A stretch of 64,000 nt of DNA from an uncultured Pseudomonadota bacterium (GTDB taxonomy: Bacteria; Pseudomonadota; Gammaproteobacteria; Steroidobacterales; Steroidobacteraceae), in the NCBI GenBank assembly GCA_903838705.1, contig CAILZL010000037.1:1-64000 (forward strand). Reading direction: 5' to 3'. Within the stretch, counting starts at the first letter, position 1. Each line of letters opens with the position of its first letter. A program made the translations under genes and the position numbers. Below are positions 1 through 9,270 of this stretch, one piece after another. The notes under the pieces were generated by a model, which was not told the origin of the DNA, did not search any database, and worked only from the letters and a program-made list of their open reading frames with translations.

Positions 1-3000
1 CTGATCAGCCAGCTCCATGGTGACCTTGTTGTGAGTAATGATGATGAACTGCACGTTCTTGGCCATCTCACGCACGGTATCGCAGAAGCGGATGTTGTTG
101 TTGTCATCCAGCGGTGCATCCACTTCGTCCAGCAGACAGAAAGGTGCAGGATTGAGTTCGAAAATCGAGAACACCAGCGCCACTGCGGTCAGCGCCTTCT
201 CACCACCTGACAGCTGATTGATGGTGCTGTTTCGCTTGCCCGGCGGACGCGCCATGATCGCAACACCCGCATTGAGCACATCTTCACCGGCCAGTTCGAG
301 ATAGGCATGACCGCCACCGAACAGTCGCGGGAACCGTTCCTTCAGACCGGCATTGACGCGATCGAAGGTATCCTGGAAGCGTGTACGGGTTTCCTTTTCG
401 ATCTTGCGCATCGCGGTTTCCAGCGTATCCAGCGCATCGGTGAGGTCTGTGTACTGACGATCCAGATATTCCTTGCGCTCGGACTGTTCCTTGAACTCAT
501 CAATTGCCGCCAGATTCACCTGACCCAGACGTTCAATCTTGCCGGATATTTCTGCCAGCTCCTGTTCCCATGCAGCAATCGTGGCTTCAGGTACCAGCTG
601 GGCCAGCACTTCTTCCAGAATGAACTGAGTAGCAACGAACTGTTCTTCCAGCGTCTCACGACGCACCTTGTGTTCCTGCAGACTCATGCGCACTTCATCG
701 AGCTGCTGGCGTGCTTCTTCAACACGGCGCTCGGTAGTCATGCGCGATTCATCCATTTCACGGATGTGCTGTTCTACGGTCTCCACTGCTTCGCGTGCAG
801 AGGCCAGTTCCTGATCAAGTGTGATGCGCCGTTCCAGCAGTTCGGCCAGTTGTTCATCAAACATGGTCAGCGGAGATTCAGCCTCCAGCAACTGTGCCTG
901 AAGCAGTTCGCGACGCTCCTGCAATTGCAACAGTTGTGACTCGATGCGATCTAGACCGGCAATAATCGAACCCAGCGCTGAACGTCTGGATTCCAGTGAA
1001 ATTGCATGCTGCTGTGCTTCGGCACGGTCATCGTGCGCACGACTGCGCGCAAGTGACAACTCAGTACGCAATGAATCGCGCCTCTGTTCCAGCTCATGGC
1101 GCTCCTGTTCGTGCAGCTCCATTTCATCCATAGCAGCCTGCATGCGCCCGCGGGCAGCGCTGATCTCTTCTTCCGAACGCGCCAGTTCTACGGCGTGTTC
1201 CTGAGATTCGGCCTGCAACTTCACATGACGTTCGCGTGACTGTTCCACCCGCAGCTGCAAACCGCTGAGCTGTGCCTTCAATTCACTGTGGCTGCGGTGT
1301 AACTGGTTGCGCTGCTGCATGACTTCATCGCGCTGCGCTTCCAGATCTGTAAGCTGATTACGCACCTGCTGTGTCTCGGCCTGCAATGCAGCGTAACTCT
1401 CTTCGAGGGTTTGCAGCGTTTCACGCAGGCTGCGCAGTTCCTGTTCACGCGCCAGCACGCCGGCATGCGCATCCTGATCGCGGCTGACGCGCAACCAGTC
1501 ACGACCGATCCACACGCCATCGCGGGTGATAACCGATTCACCGGCCTGCAACCGGCCACGCATGGCCAGCGCATCTGCCAGATCAGACACTACATGGACA
1601 CCATGCAGCAGAGAGGTCAGACCTGCCGGCCCCTTTACATGCGCCAGCAGCAGCTCTGCACTGACATTGCCTGCATTGCTGTTTGACTGTGACAGGAAGC
1701 TGACCGTACCGGCGGACAGGGTATTCAGCACACCGGCCACATCATCCAGCTGATCCACACACACCGCTTCAAGATAGGAACCGAGCACGGTTTCCACTGC
1801 ACGATCCCAGCCATTACTGACCTGCAGTTGCTGCGCCAGTCGCGGCCGGCTGCCCAGCGAATTTGCAGACAACCAGTCGGCCACTTTGCCCTGTGCCTGG
1901 CCCAGCGCGGCTTTCTGCAACGCCTCAAGCGACACCAGACGGCCCTGCGCCTGCTGCAATTCACGATTGCTGGCATCACTGGCCGTGACCAGCTCACGCT
2001 GGCGGGCACGCAACTGTTCTACATTTCCAACAACATCCTGCACGCGCGTTTCAAGGTGCTCCAGACGTTCACTGGCGGAAATATCTTCCTGCAACATCAT
2101 CTCAATGCGTTGCGCGTATTCATCAATCGACAGATTGTCAATTTCTGCCAGCGTGCGCTCGCGCTGCGCAGTCAGACGCCGCAGCTGATTTTCAAGCTGT
2201 TCGATACGTGCACGCTCAACCTGTGCCTTTTCGCTGGCATCACGCGCCTGCACATTGAACTCATTCCAGTCTTCCTGCCAGGCCTGCATGGCCAGATCTG
2301 CATGTTCAAGCGCCTCAGCTGCTGCCGATTCACGCAGACGTGATGTTTCCAGCATGGGTTCAAGCTGTGCCACTTCATCCTGCAGGTGTTTGATCTGCTG
2401 GGTGTCACGCTTTGAGTGCTCGGACAATTCACTGTAATTGCGTTCAGTCTGTTGCAGATCCGCATTCTGTCTCTGCCGCAACTCACGCGCATGCTGGATG
2501 GACTGCTCAACCCGACCGATTTCTGCGCTCAGCCCATAATGCCGGCCCTGCACCGCAGCCAGCTCATCTGACTTGAGACGCATTTCTTCACGACTGGTTT
2601 CCAGATGCGACTCATGACTGCGCAACTCGGCAATCACTGACTGCATAGCCGTATCACGTTGCAGCAATGTCTGTTCGCGGACTTGCAGATCTTCGCCGAT
2701 CTGGCGCAGCTTCATCGCCAGCAACTGAGCGTGATGAACGCGCTCTTCGCTCTTGAGGTTCTGATACCGGCGTGCAGTGGCAGCCTGGCGCTGCAAGCGA
2801 TTCAGCTGCTTATCAACTTCTTCGCGCAGATCGTTCAGACGCTCAAGATTTTCCTTAGTATGCGAGATGCGATTTTCGGTGTCGCGGCGCAATTCTTTGT
2901 ACTTGGAGATACCGGCTGCTTCTTCAATGAATCCGCGCAATTCTTCAGGACGCGCCTCGATCACGCGGGAGATCATGCCCTGTTCGATGATGGCGTAACT

Positions 3001-3417
3001 GCGTGCGCCCAGTCCTGTGCCCAGGAATAACTGAGTGATGTCCTTGCGGCGACAACGCGCGCCATTCAGAAAATAGGCGGACTGACCATCACGTGACACC
3101 ACGCGCTTCAGTGACACCTCATTGAAACTTGCATACTGGCCGGACAGCTTGCCATCACTGTTATCGAACACCAGTTCCACTGATGCTGTGCCCACCGGCT
3201 TGCGTGAGGACGAGCCGTTGAACACCACGTCGGACATGGATTCACCGCGCAGATTCTTGGCGGAGATTTCGCCCATCACCCAGCGCACGGCATCAATGAT
3301 GTTGGACTTGCCGCAGCCATTGGGCCCGACCACTCCGATCAGATTGCTGGGGAAGTTGACGGTGGTGGGGTCAACAAAGGACTTGAAACCCGCGAGTTTT
3401 ATCTTGCTTAGTCGCAT
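1..3417 (-). CDS. smc: Chromosome segregation protein SMC, C-terminal end cut by the window
   Basis: ATP-driven chromosome condensation and segregation protein that works as a V-shaped dimer, usually with ScpA and ScpB. The reading frame stays open from an ATG to the first base of the window (1139 codons). Walker A GPNGCGKS lies at residues 31-38. Near the window edge are the ABC signature LSGGEK and the Walker B stretch CLLDEVDAPLDD, followed by FIIITHNKVTME, so only about 25-30 residues should be missing. The long middle part is Gln/Glu/Arg-rich coiled coil with a hinge. The start fits the family (MRLSKIKLAGFKSF). It is divergent from dksA. The many plus-strand open frames across it are shadows of the coiled coil. 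Identification is firm. Confidence 0.97.
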   Translation of the reverse strand, partial: MRLSKIKLAGFKSFVDPTTVNFPSNLIGVVGPNGCGKSNIIDAVRWVMGEISAKNLRGESMSDVVFNGSSSRKPVGTASVELVFDNSDGKLSGQYASFNEVSLKRVVSRDGQSAYFLNGARCRRKDITQLFLGTGLGARSYAIIEQGMISRVIEARPEELRGFIEEAAGISKYKELRRDTENRISHTKENLERLNDLREEVDKQLNRLQRQAATARRYQNLKSEERVHHAQLLAMKLRQIGEDLQVREQTLLQRDTAMQSVIAELRSHESHLETSREEMRLKSDELAAVQGRHYGLSAEIGRVEQSIQHARELRQRQNADLQQTERNYSELSEHSKRDTQQIKHLQDEVAQLEPMLETSRLRESAAAEALEHADLAMQAWQEDWNEFNVQARDASEKAQVERARIEQLENQLRRLTAQRERTLAEIDNLSIDEYAQRIEMMLQEDISASERLEHLETRVQDVVGNVEQLRARQRELVTASDASNRELQQAQGRLVSLEALQKAALGQAQGKVADWLSANSLGSRPRLAQQLQVSNGWDRAVETVLGSYLEAVCVDQLDDVAGVLNTLSAGTVSFLSQSNSNAGNVSAELLLAHVKGPAGLTSLLHGVHVVSDLADALAMRGRLQAGESVITRDGVWIGRDWLRVSRDQDAHAGVLAREQELRSLRETLQTLEESYAALQAETQQVRNQLTDLEAQRDEVMQQRNQLHRSHSELKAQLSGLQLRVEQSRERHVKLQAESQEHAVELARSEEEISAARGRMQAAMDEMELHEQERHELEQRRDSLRTELSLARSRAHDDRAEAQQHAISLESRRSALGSIIAGLDRIESQLLQLQERRELLQAQLLEAESPLTMFDEQLAELLERRITLDQELASAREAVETVEQHIREMDESRMTTERRVEEARQQLDEVRMSLQEHKVRRETLEEQFVATQFILEEVLAQLVPEATIAAWEQELAEISGKIERLGQVNLAAIDEFKEQSERKEYLDRQYTDLTDALDTLETAMRKIEKETRTRFQDTFDRVNAGLKERFPRLFGGGHAYLELAGEDVLNAGVAIMARPPGKRNSTINQLSGGEKALTAVALVFSIFELNPAPFCLLDEVDAPLDDNNNIRFCDTVREMAKNVQFIIITHNKVTMELADQ

Positions 3418-3542
3418 TGCAGCTGGAGTTTGGCGGTCGTGATTGATTGGCGCGGTAGTGTACGGGAAAGCACCGGCGAGACTCCAAAAAATTGTTGGCT
3501 GAACCCCGGAAAACAGCGTACAGACTTGGCCTCAAATCACGA

Positions 3543-3571
3543 CTATACGTGACGCAGCGCGTATGTATAAT
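3543..3571 (+). promoter_or_regulatory. Candidate dksA promoter
   Basis: A perfect TATAAT lies at 3566-3571, 56 bases before the dksA start codon, in the gap between the divergent smc and dksA genes. No good -35 hexamer is found at 16-18 bp spacing, so only the -10 box is convincing. Confidence 0.35.
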
Positions 3572-3626
3572 CCGCCACTTGATCGCGCGACCTCTTGGGC
3601 CAGCAAGCATGATGGAGGCACAAAAA

Positions 3627-4640
3627 ATGCCCGCGAAGAAAACAGAAAAAACGAAGAAACAAGCCAGCAAACCAGCTGCCGACAAGGCCGCTGCTGCGAA
3701 GAAAAAGCCCGCCCCTGTGAGCAAAGCCAAACCTGTTGCCAAGAGCACCAAGCCAGCCGCCGCAAAGCCAGCGGCCAAGCCTGCCAGCAAGCCCGTTGCC
3801 AAACCGGCAGCCAAGCCTGCTGTGAAAGCACCGGCCAAGGCCGCACCCAAAGCTCCCGCCAAGTCCTCAGCCAAACCGGCAAAGACGGTGGCGAAGACAG
3901 AACCCAAGTCAGCAAAAGTAACCGCAGCAGAAGCCAAAAAGCCTGCCGCAGTCACCAAGCCGACCGCCGCCCCGGCACCCGCTGCCAAGGGCGCAACCAG
4001 TAAACCCAGTGGCAAAGCAGACAAACCGCAAGCTGCCGCCACTACCAGTCAAAAACCCGTAGCAGGAGCCAAGAAAACCGCATCTGCTACACCGTCAGCG
4101 CCTATCAGGACTGCGGTAGCAGTGAAGTCTTCCACATCGAAGCCCATGAAAGAAGCCGTTTCCCTTAATGATGAAGATACCGAACTGAGCGGTAACTTCA
4201 GCCTGTTGGCAGGCCCGCGTAACGTCAAGCCTTACCAGCTGCGACGCGATGAAGACTACATGAACCAGTCGCAGCTGGACCATTTCCGCAACATTCTGCA
4301 GAGCTGGAAAAAAGACCTGATGCAGGAAGTTGATCGCACCGTGCTGCACATGCAGGACGAAGCTTCCAACTTCCCTGATCCGAATGACCGTGCCACTCAG
4401 GAATCTGAATTCAGTCTGGAACTGCGTACCCGTGATCGTGAACGCAAGCTGATCCGCAAGATTGAAGAAGCGCTTAACCGCATTGAAGACGGTAGTTATG
4501 GCTACTGCGTGGAAACCGGTGAGGAAATCGGGGTGAAACGTCTTGAAGCCCGACCCGTCGCCACCCTGTGCGTCGAAGCCCAGGAACGCCGCGAACGCCG
4601 CGAGCGTCAATACGGCGACAGGGATGATCGCTACCGATAA
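3627..4640 (+). CDS. dksA: RNA polymerase-binding transcription factor DksA with long basic N-terminal extension
   Basis: DksA enters the secondary channel of RNA polymerase and works with ppGpp to control rRNA and amino acid promoters. The start is the ATG preceded by GGAGG (337 residues); an upstream ATG at 3492 lacks this site. Residues 1 to about 200 are Lys/Ala/Pro-rich, like histone H1 tails. The DksA core starts near residue 212 (MNQSQLDHFRN). The coiled-coil tip keeps the two Asp and the Ala needed for activity (FPDPNDRA). The zinc finger is half lost: C294-V-E-T297 and C315-V-E-A318, where classical DksA has C-x2-C twice. This C/T/C/A pattern matches what I recall of the zinc-independent DksA2 of Pseudomonas. 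E. coli DksA is 151 residues, so this protein is more than twice as long. Long tails of this kind are, as I recall, found in Xanthomonadaceae. gluQ follows 74 bp downstream. Confidence 0.95.
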   Translation: MPAKKTEKTKKQASKPAADKAAAAKKKPAPVSKAKPVAKSTKPAAAKPAAKPASKPVAKPAAKPAVKAPAKAAPKAPAKSSAKPAKTVAKTEPKSAKVTAAEAKKPAAVTKPTAAPAPAAKGATSKPSGKADKPQAAATTSQKPVAGAKKTASATPSAPIRTAVAVKSSTSKPMKEAVSLNDEDTELSGNFSLLAGPRNVKPYQLRRDEDYMNQSQLDHFRNILQSWKKDLMQEVDRTVLHMQDEASNFPDPNDRATQESEFSLELRTRDRERKLIRKIEEALNRIEDGSYGYCVETGEEIGVKRLEARPVATLCVEAQERRERRERQYGDRDDRYR

Positions 4641-4652
4641 TCGGCTCGTGTT

Positions 4653-4678
4653 CGGGCAGATGGTACAACCTCTGCCCG
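4653..4678 (+). other. Hairpin between dksA and gluQ
   Basis: CGGGCAGA and TCTGCCCG form a perfect 8-bp stem around a 10-base loop, 12 bases after the dksA stop. No U-run follows, so it is not a standard terminator. In Shigella and E. coli a terminator between dksA and gluQ limits gluQ expression; this stem sits in the same place and could play a similar part. Confidence 0.5.
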
Positions 4679-4714
4679 GCCTCACCTGCTGAACATCAGA
4701 CCCGCGCGCGACCC

Positions 4715-5617
4715 ATGACTTATCGTGGCCGCTTCGCTCCCTCCCCGACTGGCCCGCTGCATTTCGGCTCGCTGGTTGCCGCCACGGGCAGTTATCTGCA
4801 AGCCCGCAAAGCGCGGGGTCTGTGGCTGGTGCGCATTGAAGATCTCGATCCGCCCCGCACTGTATCGGGCTCAGCTGATCTTATCCTGCGCACACTGGAG
4901 GAATTCGGCTTCGCATGGGATGAAACTGTCATCTATCAGAGCAGCCGCACGGAGTCTTATCAGCAAGCCCTCCAGCAATTGATTGATCATCATCTGAGTT
5001 ATCCCTGTTCCTGTACCCGCAGTGAATTGCAGGCATTGCAGAACAATGAACTGGAAGATCATGAGGAGCTGCGTTATCCGGGCCTGTGCCGAAACGGCCC
5101 GCTGCGAACCACAGGCTCGCACGCCTGGCGGTTCCGTGTGCCGACGGAACCGGTGTGTTTTACAGATGGCCTGCAAGGCGAACAATGTATTCACCTGCGT
5201 GACAGCACTGGCGATTTTGTTATCAGGCGCCGCGATGGCTGGTTCGCCTATCAGCTAGCCGTAGTAGTAGATGATGCGGCACAAGGTATTACCGAAGTTG
5301 TGCGCGGTGTGGATCTGCTGAGCAACACGCCCCGGCAGATTGCGCTGCAAATCGCACTCGGTCTGCCGACCCCGGATTACCTGCACCTGCCGCTGGCAAC
5401 AGACAGGACAGGACAGAAGCTGGGCAAGTCCACCGCTGCAACGCCGGTAAACTCACTGAATGCAGTCGGGACACTGTGGAATGTTCTGCAATTCCTGCGG
5501 CAGAACCCGCCTGATGAATTACAGCACGCCACACTGAATACACTGTGGCAATGGGCCATTGAGCATTGGCAACCCGACGTATTGAAGAATATCCGCCAGC
5601 TTGAATACGTAGCCTGA
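4715..5617 (+). CDS. gluQ: Glutamyl-Q tRNA(Asp) synthetase
   Basis: Attaches glutamate to the queuosine base at the wobble position of tRNA-Asp. The protein (300 residues) is a GluRS catalytic core without an anticodon-binding domain, which is the normal build of this family. Motifs seen: FAPSPTGPLHFGSL (HIGH-like signature), a zinc site of CSC followed by YPGLC about 20 residues on, and GQKLGKST in place of KMSKS. It follows dksA, the usual neighbour in gammaproteobacteria, and probably shares its transcript. No clear Shine-Dalgarno sequence precedes the ATG. It ends facing pnp, with a shared hairpin between them. Confidence 0.95.
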   Translation: MTYRGRFAPSPTGPLHFGSLVAATGSYLQARKARGLWLVRIEDLDPPRTVSGSADLILRTLEEFGFAWDETVIYQSSRTESYQQALQQLIDHHLSYPCSCTRSELQALQNNELEDHEELRYPGLCRNGPLRTTGSHAWRFRVPTEPVCFTDGLQGEQCIHLRDSTGDFVIRRRDGWFAYQLAVVVDDAAQGITEVVRGVDLLSNTPRQIALQIALGLPTPDYLHLPLATDRTGQKLGKSTAATPVNSLNAVGTLWNVLQFLRQNPPDELQHATLNTLWQWAIEHWQPDVLKNIRQLEYVA

Positions 5618-5652
5618 AACAAAAACGCCGCCGGATATTAATCCTGCGGCGT
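5616..5652 (-). terminator. Intrinsic terminator of pnp, possibly used from both sides
   Basis: ACGCCGC and GCGGCGT pair, continued by GGAT/ATCC around an ATTA loop, with one C/T mismatch. On the minus strand the stem is followed by TTTTGTTT, as expected for rho-independent termination after pnp. gluQ ends just before it on the other strand. Confidence 0.75.
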
Positions 5653-5703
5653 CTGGTGTTTGCAGTCAGGCGCGAGTGATCGCGCCTGAATAGCAATCAT
5701 CTA

Positions 5704-7788
5704 TCAGGCATCGACATCACGCATGCTCAGACGCACGCGACCCTGACGGTCGACTTCCAGCACCTTCACACGCACTACATCGCCTTCATTGAGTTTGTCG
5801 CTGACCTTTTCGACACGCTCATTGCTGATTTGCGAAATGTGCACCAGACCATCCTTGCCCGGCAGGATGCTGACGAAGGCACCAAAGTCCATCAAACGGA
5901 CTACCTTGCCTTCATAGACGCGGCCCACTTCAACATCGGCAGTAATGAGTTCGATGCGACGTTGCGCTTCCTTACCGGCCATGCCATCTACAGAAGCAAT
6001 CTTCACCGTACCGTCATTATCAATATCAATGCTGGTGCCGGTTTCTTCGGTGATCGCACGGATCACTGCACCGCCCTTACCGATCACTTCACGGATCTTC
6101 TCCGGATCAATCTTGATGGTAATGATGCTAGGTGCCCATTCAGACATGGTGGCGCGCGAGGCAGACAGCACCTTGTTCATCTCACCCAGAATGTGCAGGC
6201 GACCTGCTTTGGCCTGAGTCAATGCCACTTCCATGATTTCTTTGGTGATGCCATTGATCTTGATGTCCATCTGCAGTGCGGTCACGCCATCAGCTGTACC
6301 GGCCACCTTGAAATCCATATCACCCAGATGGTCTTCATCACCCAGAATGTCGGTCAGCACGGAGAAGCGATCACCTTCTTTCACCAGACCCATGGCCACA
6401 CCAGCAACCGGTGCCTTCAGCGGCACACCGGCATCCATCAATGCCAGGCTGCTGCCGCAGACTGATGCCATTGAGCTGGAGCCATTCGATTCAAGAATTT
6501 CCGAAACGATACGGATCACGTACGGGAATTTTTCCATGTCAGGCAAGACGGCATAAATGCCGCGACGTGCCAGATTGCCGTGGCCGATTTCACGACGCTT
6601 GGGTGAACCGATCATGCCGGTTTCGCCGACGCTGAACGGAGGGAAGTTGTAATGCAGCATGAACGGTTCTTTGCGTTCGCCAGTGATGGAATCAATGAGC
6701 TGTGCATCTTTGCCAGTGCCAAGTGTAGTGACCACCAGCGCCTGAGTTTCACCACGTGTGAACAAGGCTGAACCGTGGGTGCGCGGCAACACACCGGTGC
6801 GGATGTTGATCGGACGAACAGTCTTGGTATCACGTCCATCAATGCGAGGTGCGCCCGACAGGATGCGCTCACGCACAATCTTGTATTCAAGATTGGCCAG
6901 TTCCTTGCTGACTTCAGCAGCAGTGAACTGCGGTGCATCACCAGCAGACAGCGCTTCAACAGCGGCTTTCTTGATTTCGCCTACGCGGGTATAACGCGCC
7001 TGCTTTTCAGTGATCTGATACGCCGCAGTGAACGCGTCATGCGCCTGTGCGGACACAGCCGATTCAAGCGCAGTGTTTGCGGCAGGAGCCTGCCAGTCCC
7101 ATGCAGGTTTACCAGCTTCCGCCTTCAGTTCGTTAATGGCATTGATAGCCACCTGCATCTGCTGATGACCGAACACCACGGCACCGAGCATGACTTCTTC
7201 TGACAGACAATTGGCTTCCGATTCCACCATCAATACCGCCTGAGCCGTACCGGCAACGACCAGATCCAGCTTGGAATCTTTCAGTTGTGATGCGGTCGGG
7301 TTGAGGATGTACTGGCCGTCCTTGTAACCCACCTTCGCAGCACCAATCGGACCCTGGAATGGCACGCCGGACAATGCCAGCGCAGCAGAGGCACCCAGCA
7401 TGGAAGCGATATCAGGATCGATTTCCTTGTTGACGGAAACGACAGTAGCCACCACCTGGATTTCGTTGAAGAAGTGTTCAGGGAACAGTGGACGCAGTGG
7501 GCGGTCGATCAGACGTGCTGTCAGTGTTTCCTTTTCAGTTGGACGACCTTCGCGCTTGAAGAACCCGCCGGGAATACGTCCCGCTGCATAGGTCTTCTCT
7601 ACGTAGTTGATGGTCATCGGGAAGAAATCCTTGCCGGGATCAGCCTGCTTTTTAGCAACTGCTGTCACCAGCACTACGGTTTCACCCATGGTGACCAGCA
7701 CTGCACCATCGGCCTGGCGCGCCATTTCACCTGTTTCGAGCGTGACCTGATGACTGCCGTACTGAAAACTCTTTTTGACTAGACTCAC
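5704..7788 (-). CDS. pnp: Polyribonucleotide nucleotidyltransferase (PNPase)
   Basis: A 3'-5' phosphorolytic exoribonuclease acting in RNA decay, usually a trimer in the degradosome. The 694 residues fit the family (E. coli 711). Two RNase PH-like domains fill residues 1 to about 540. A KH domain follows with [15 protein letters not shown] (GxxG loop), then an S1 domain ([18 protein letters not shown]) to the end. The start codon is GTG, with AGGA seven bases before it; the resulting [11 protein letters not shown] start matches the family. It lies downstream of rpsO, as in most proteobacteria, behind a terminator-like hairpin and a leader stem-loop, so part of its transcription should come by readthrough from rpsO. 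Confidence 0.97.
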   Translation of the reverse strand: MSLVKKSFQYGSHQVTLETGEMARQADGAVLVTMGETVVLVTAVAKKQADPGKDFFPMTINYVEKTYAAGRIPGGFFKREGRPTEKETLTARLIDRPLRPLFPEHFFNEIQVVATVVSVNKEIDPDIASMLGASAALALSGVPFQGPIGAAKVGYKDGQYILNPTASQLKDSKLDLVVAGTAQAVLMVESEANCLSEEVMLGAVVFGHQQMQVAINAINELKAEAGKPAWDWQAPAANTALESAVSAQAHDAFTAAYQITEKQARYTRVGEIKKAAVEALSAGDAPQFTAAEVSKELANLEYKIVRERILSGAPRIDGRDTKTVRPINIRTGVLPRTHGSALFTRGETQALVVTTLGTGKDAQLIDSITGERKEPFMLHYNFPPFSVGETGMIGSPKRREIGHGNLARRGIYAVLPDMEKFPYVIRIVSEILESNGSSSMASVCGSSLALMDAGVPLKAPVAGVAMGLVKEGDRFSVLTDILGDEDHLGDMDFKVAGTADGVTALQMDIKINGITKEIMEVALTQAKAGRLHILGEMNKVLSASRATMSEWAPSIITIKIDPEKIREVIGKGGAVIRAITEETGTSIDIDNDGTVKIASVDGMAGKEAQRRIELITADVEVGRVYEGKVVRLMDFGAFVSILPGKDGLVHISQISNERVEKVSDKLNEGDVVRVKVLEVDRQGRVRLSMRDVDA

Positions 7789-7824
7789 GTTTATTTCCTG
7801 CCGCTTTTAATAACTTGAAAGATC

Positions 7825-7841
7825 CGCAGAAGATTTCTGCG
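7825..7841 (-). promoter_or_regulatory. Stem-loop in the pnp leader
   Basis: CGCAGAA and TTCTGCG form a 7-bp stem with a 3-base loop, 37 bases before the pnp start. In E. coli a leader stem-loop cut by RNase III lets PNPase repress its own mRNA. This one is much shorter, so a like role is only inferred. Confidence 0.4.
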
Positions 7842-7844
7842 TAA

Positions 7845-7882
7845 ATGAAAAACGGGCTGCCACTTGAGGAGAGGCAGCCCGT
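7845..7882 (-). terminator. Terminator after rpsO, before pnp
   Basis: ACGGGCTGCC and GGCAGCCCGT form a 10-bp stem with an 11-base loop. On the minus strand it is followed by TTTTTC. It lies 14 bases after the rpsO stop, the same place as the partial terminator of the E. coli rpsO-pnp operon. Confidence 0.8.
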
Positions 7883-7896
7883 AAATACCGGTTCGG

Positions 7897-8163
7897 TTAG
7901 CGTCTCAGGCCGAGACGGCTGATGATTTCCTGATAACGCTCAGGAGTGCGGCTTTTCAGATAGTCCAGCAGCTTGCGGCGCTGGTTCACCATCTTCAACA
8001 GGCCGCGACGTGAAGCATGGTCTGACTTGTGGTTGCCGAAGTGTTCGCTCAGACCATTGATGCGAGCTGACAGCAACGCGACCTGTACCTCAGGCGATCC
8101 GGTATCGGCAGGACCACGACTGAAGTCTTTAACTAGACTGCTCTTCTGCTCACTCGACAACAT
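7897..8163 (-). CDS. rpsO: 30S ribosomal protein S15
   Basis: Primary 16S rRNA-binding protein of the small subunit, which helps fold the central domain. 88 residues, the usual bacterial length. Family stretches are plain: [34 protein letters not shown] and [23 protein letters not shown] ribosome-binding region precedes the ATG. It has its own promoter upstream (8235-8263) and a terminator before pnp. S15 commonly represses its own translation by binding its leader; no specific pseudoknot was worked out here. Confidence 0.97.
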   Translation of the reverse strand: MLSSEQKSSLVKDFSRGPADTGSPEVQVALLSARINGLSEHFGNHKSDHASRRGLLKMVNQRRKLLDYLKSRTPERYQEIISRLGLRR

Positions 8164-8234
8164 CTGCTCAACCTCGTTACTTCGAAATGCGCTGCGCGCC
8201 GGCAGCCATAACCACGACCTTAAACTGGGCGCGC

Positions 8235-8263
8235 ATTCTATGTCGCGATTCCCCCAAGCTCAA
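8235..8263 (-). promoter_or_regulatory. rpsO promoter
   Basis: On the minus strand TTGAGC, 17 bases, then TAGAAT, followed by a GC-rich discriminator (GCGCGCC). Such discriminators are typical of promoters repressed by ppGpp and DksA. It sits just upstream of the truB stop codon's far side and about 70 bases before the rpsO start. Confidence 0.65.
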
Positions 8264-8277
8264 GCGAAATCCGACAC

Positions 8278-9213
8278 TTACCCGGCCGGCACCCCGGCCG
8301 CCGGCGAGACAAAAAGGCGCTCTGCGCGCAGTTCACCCTGTCCGTCGGAGCGTACCAACCCCAAAAACCGGCTATCCACGCCGTATGCCCGCCACAAAGA
8401 GGCTGCCAGCGACGGAAAACCCGGGACGGGTTTGCCATGAAACAGAGCCGTTTCCTGACCGGCATCCAGATTCAGTAAGGGCATCCCCAGCAACGCCGAA
8501 TCGGCCGGTTGCAATAGCGCGTCCCTTGCTTCCAGTGACAGGTCAGCCAATGCATCCAGCGTCACCATCCGCGCCGCATCAAATGGATCCACCTGGATAC
8601 GCCTCAACATGGTCACATGCGCCAGCGTCCCCAGCCGTGACGCAACATCCTCAACCAGCGACCGGACATAAGTGCCCTTGGAACAACGTACTTCAAAACC
8701 GATCTGGGTCTGGTCGAAATGCTGCAAGCGAATCTGTTCGATAACGATATCGCGCGGTTCCCGTTCAATGGTTTCACCACTGCGGGCCAGCTCATACAGG
8801 CGCCGGCCCTCATGCTTGAGCGCTGAATACATCGGCGGCACCTGTTTCTGTGCACCGATAAACGAATGCAGGACCTGCTCAATCTGCGCTTGTGACAGGT
8901 GGGGTACGGGCCTTTCTTCAATCACCACACCATCCGCATCGGCAGAGTCGGTTCTGCTGCCCAGTCGCGCAGTCACCTGGTAGGTCTTAGATGAGTTCAG
9001 CAGATAGCCACATACCTTGGTTGCCTGCCCGAAACAGATCGGCAACATGCCTGTCGCGAGCGGGTCGAGGCTGCCGGCATGACCTGCTTTCAACGCACGA
9101 AATAAACCGCGCGCGTTCTGTAATGCTGCATTGCTGGACAGACCTTGTGGCTTGTCCAGCAACAGGATGCCATCAACAGCGCGATCAAAGCGTTTGGGGC
9201 GGGATTCTTTCAT
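8278..9213 (-). CDS. truB: tRNA pseudouridine-55 synthase
   Basis: Makes pseudouridine at position 55 in the T-loop of almost all tRNAs. The catalytic motif AGHAGSLDPLATG carries the nucleophile Asp50. The start region DGILLLDKPQGLSSN and the later block KGTYVRSLVEDVA are family hallmarks. 311 residues, close to E. coli TruB (314). The C-terminal PUA-like domain is present but diverged, ending FVSPAAGVPAG. It follows rbfA by 57 bp in the rimP-nusA-infB-rbfA-truB operon. No strong Shine-Dalgarno precedes the ATG. Confidence 0.96.
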   Translation of the reverse strand: MKESRPKRFDRAVDGILLLDKPQGLSSNAALQNARGLFRALKAGHAGSLDPLATGMLPICFGQATKVCGYLLNSSKTYQVTARLGSRTDSADADGVVIEERPVPHLSQAQIEQVLHSFIGAQKQVPPMYSALKHEGRRLYELARSGETIEREPRDIVIEQIRLQHFDQTQIGFEVRCSKGTYVRSLVEDVASRLGTLAHVTMLRRIQVDPFDAARMVTLDALADLSLEARDALLQPADSALLGMPLLNLDAGQETALFHGKPVPGFPSLAASLWRAYGVDSRFLGLVRSDGQGELRAERLFVSPAAGVPAG

Positions 9214-9270
9214 CGCAGTGCCAAGCGGCGCATGTCATTTTGCAGCGGTCCGGCTGAACCGTCTTCAACG

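Noticed and set aside
307-3442. Several plus-strand open frames of 60-210 codons opposite smc
   Set aside because: They are shadows of the long coiled-coil gene; the minus-strand frame is open throughout and carries all SMC motifs, while these have none.
3371-4042. 223-codon Ala/Leu/Gly-rich frame on the minus strand opposite dksA
   Set aside because: It is the antisense reading of the Lys/Ala/Pro-rich DksA tail; the make-up follows from the codons of the real gene.
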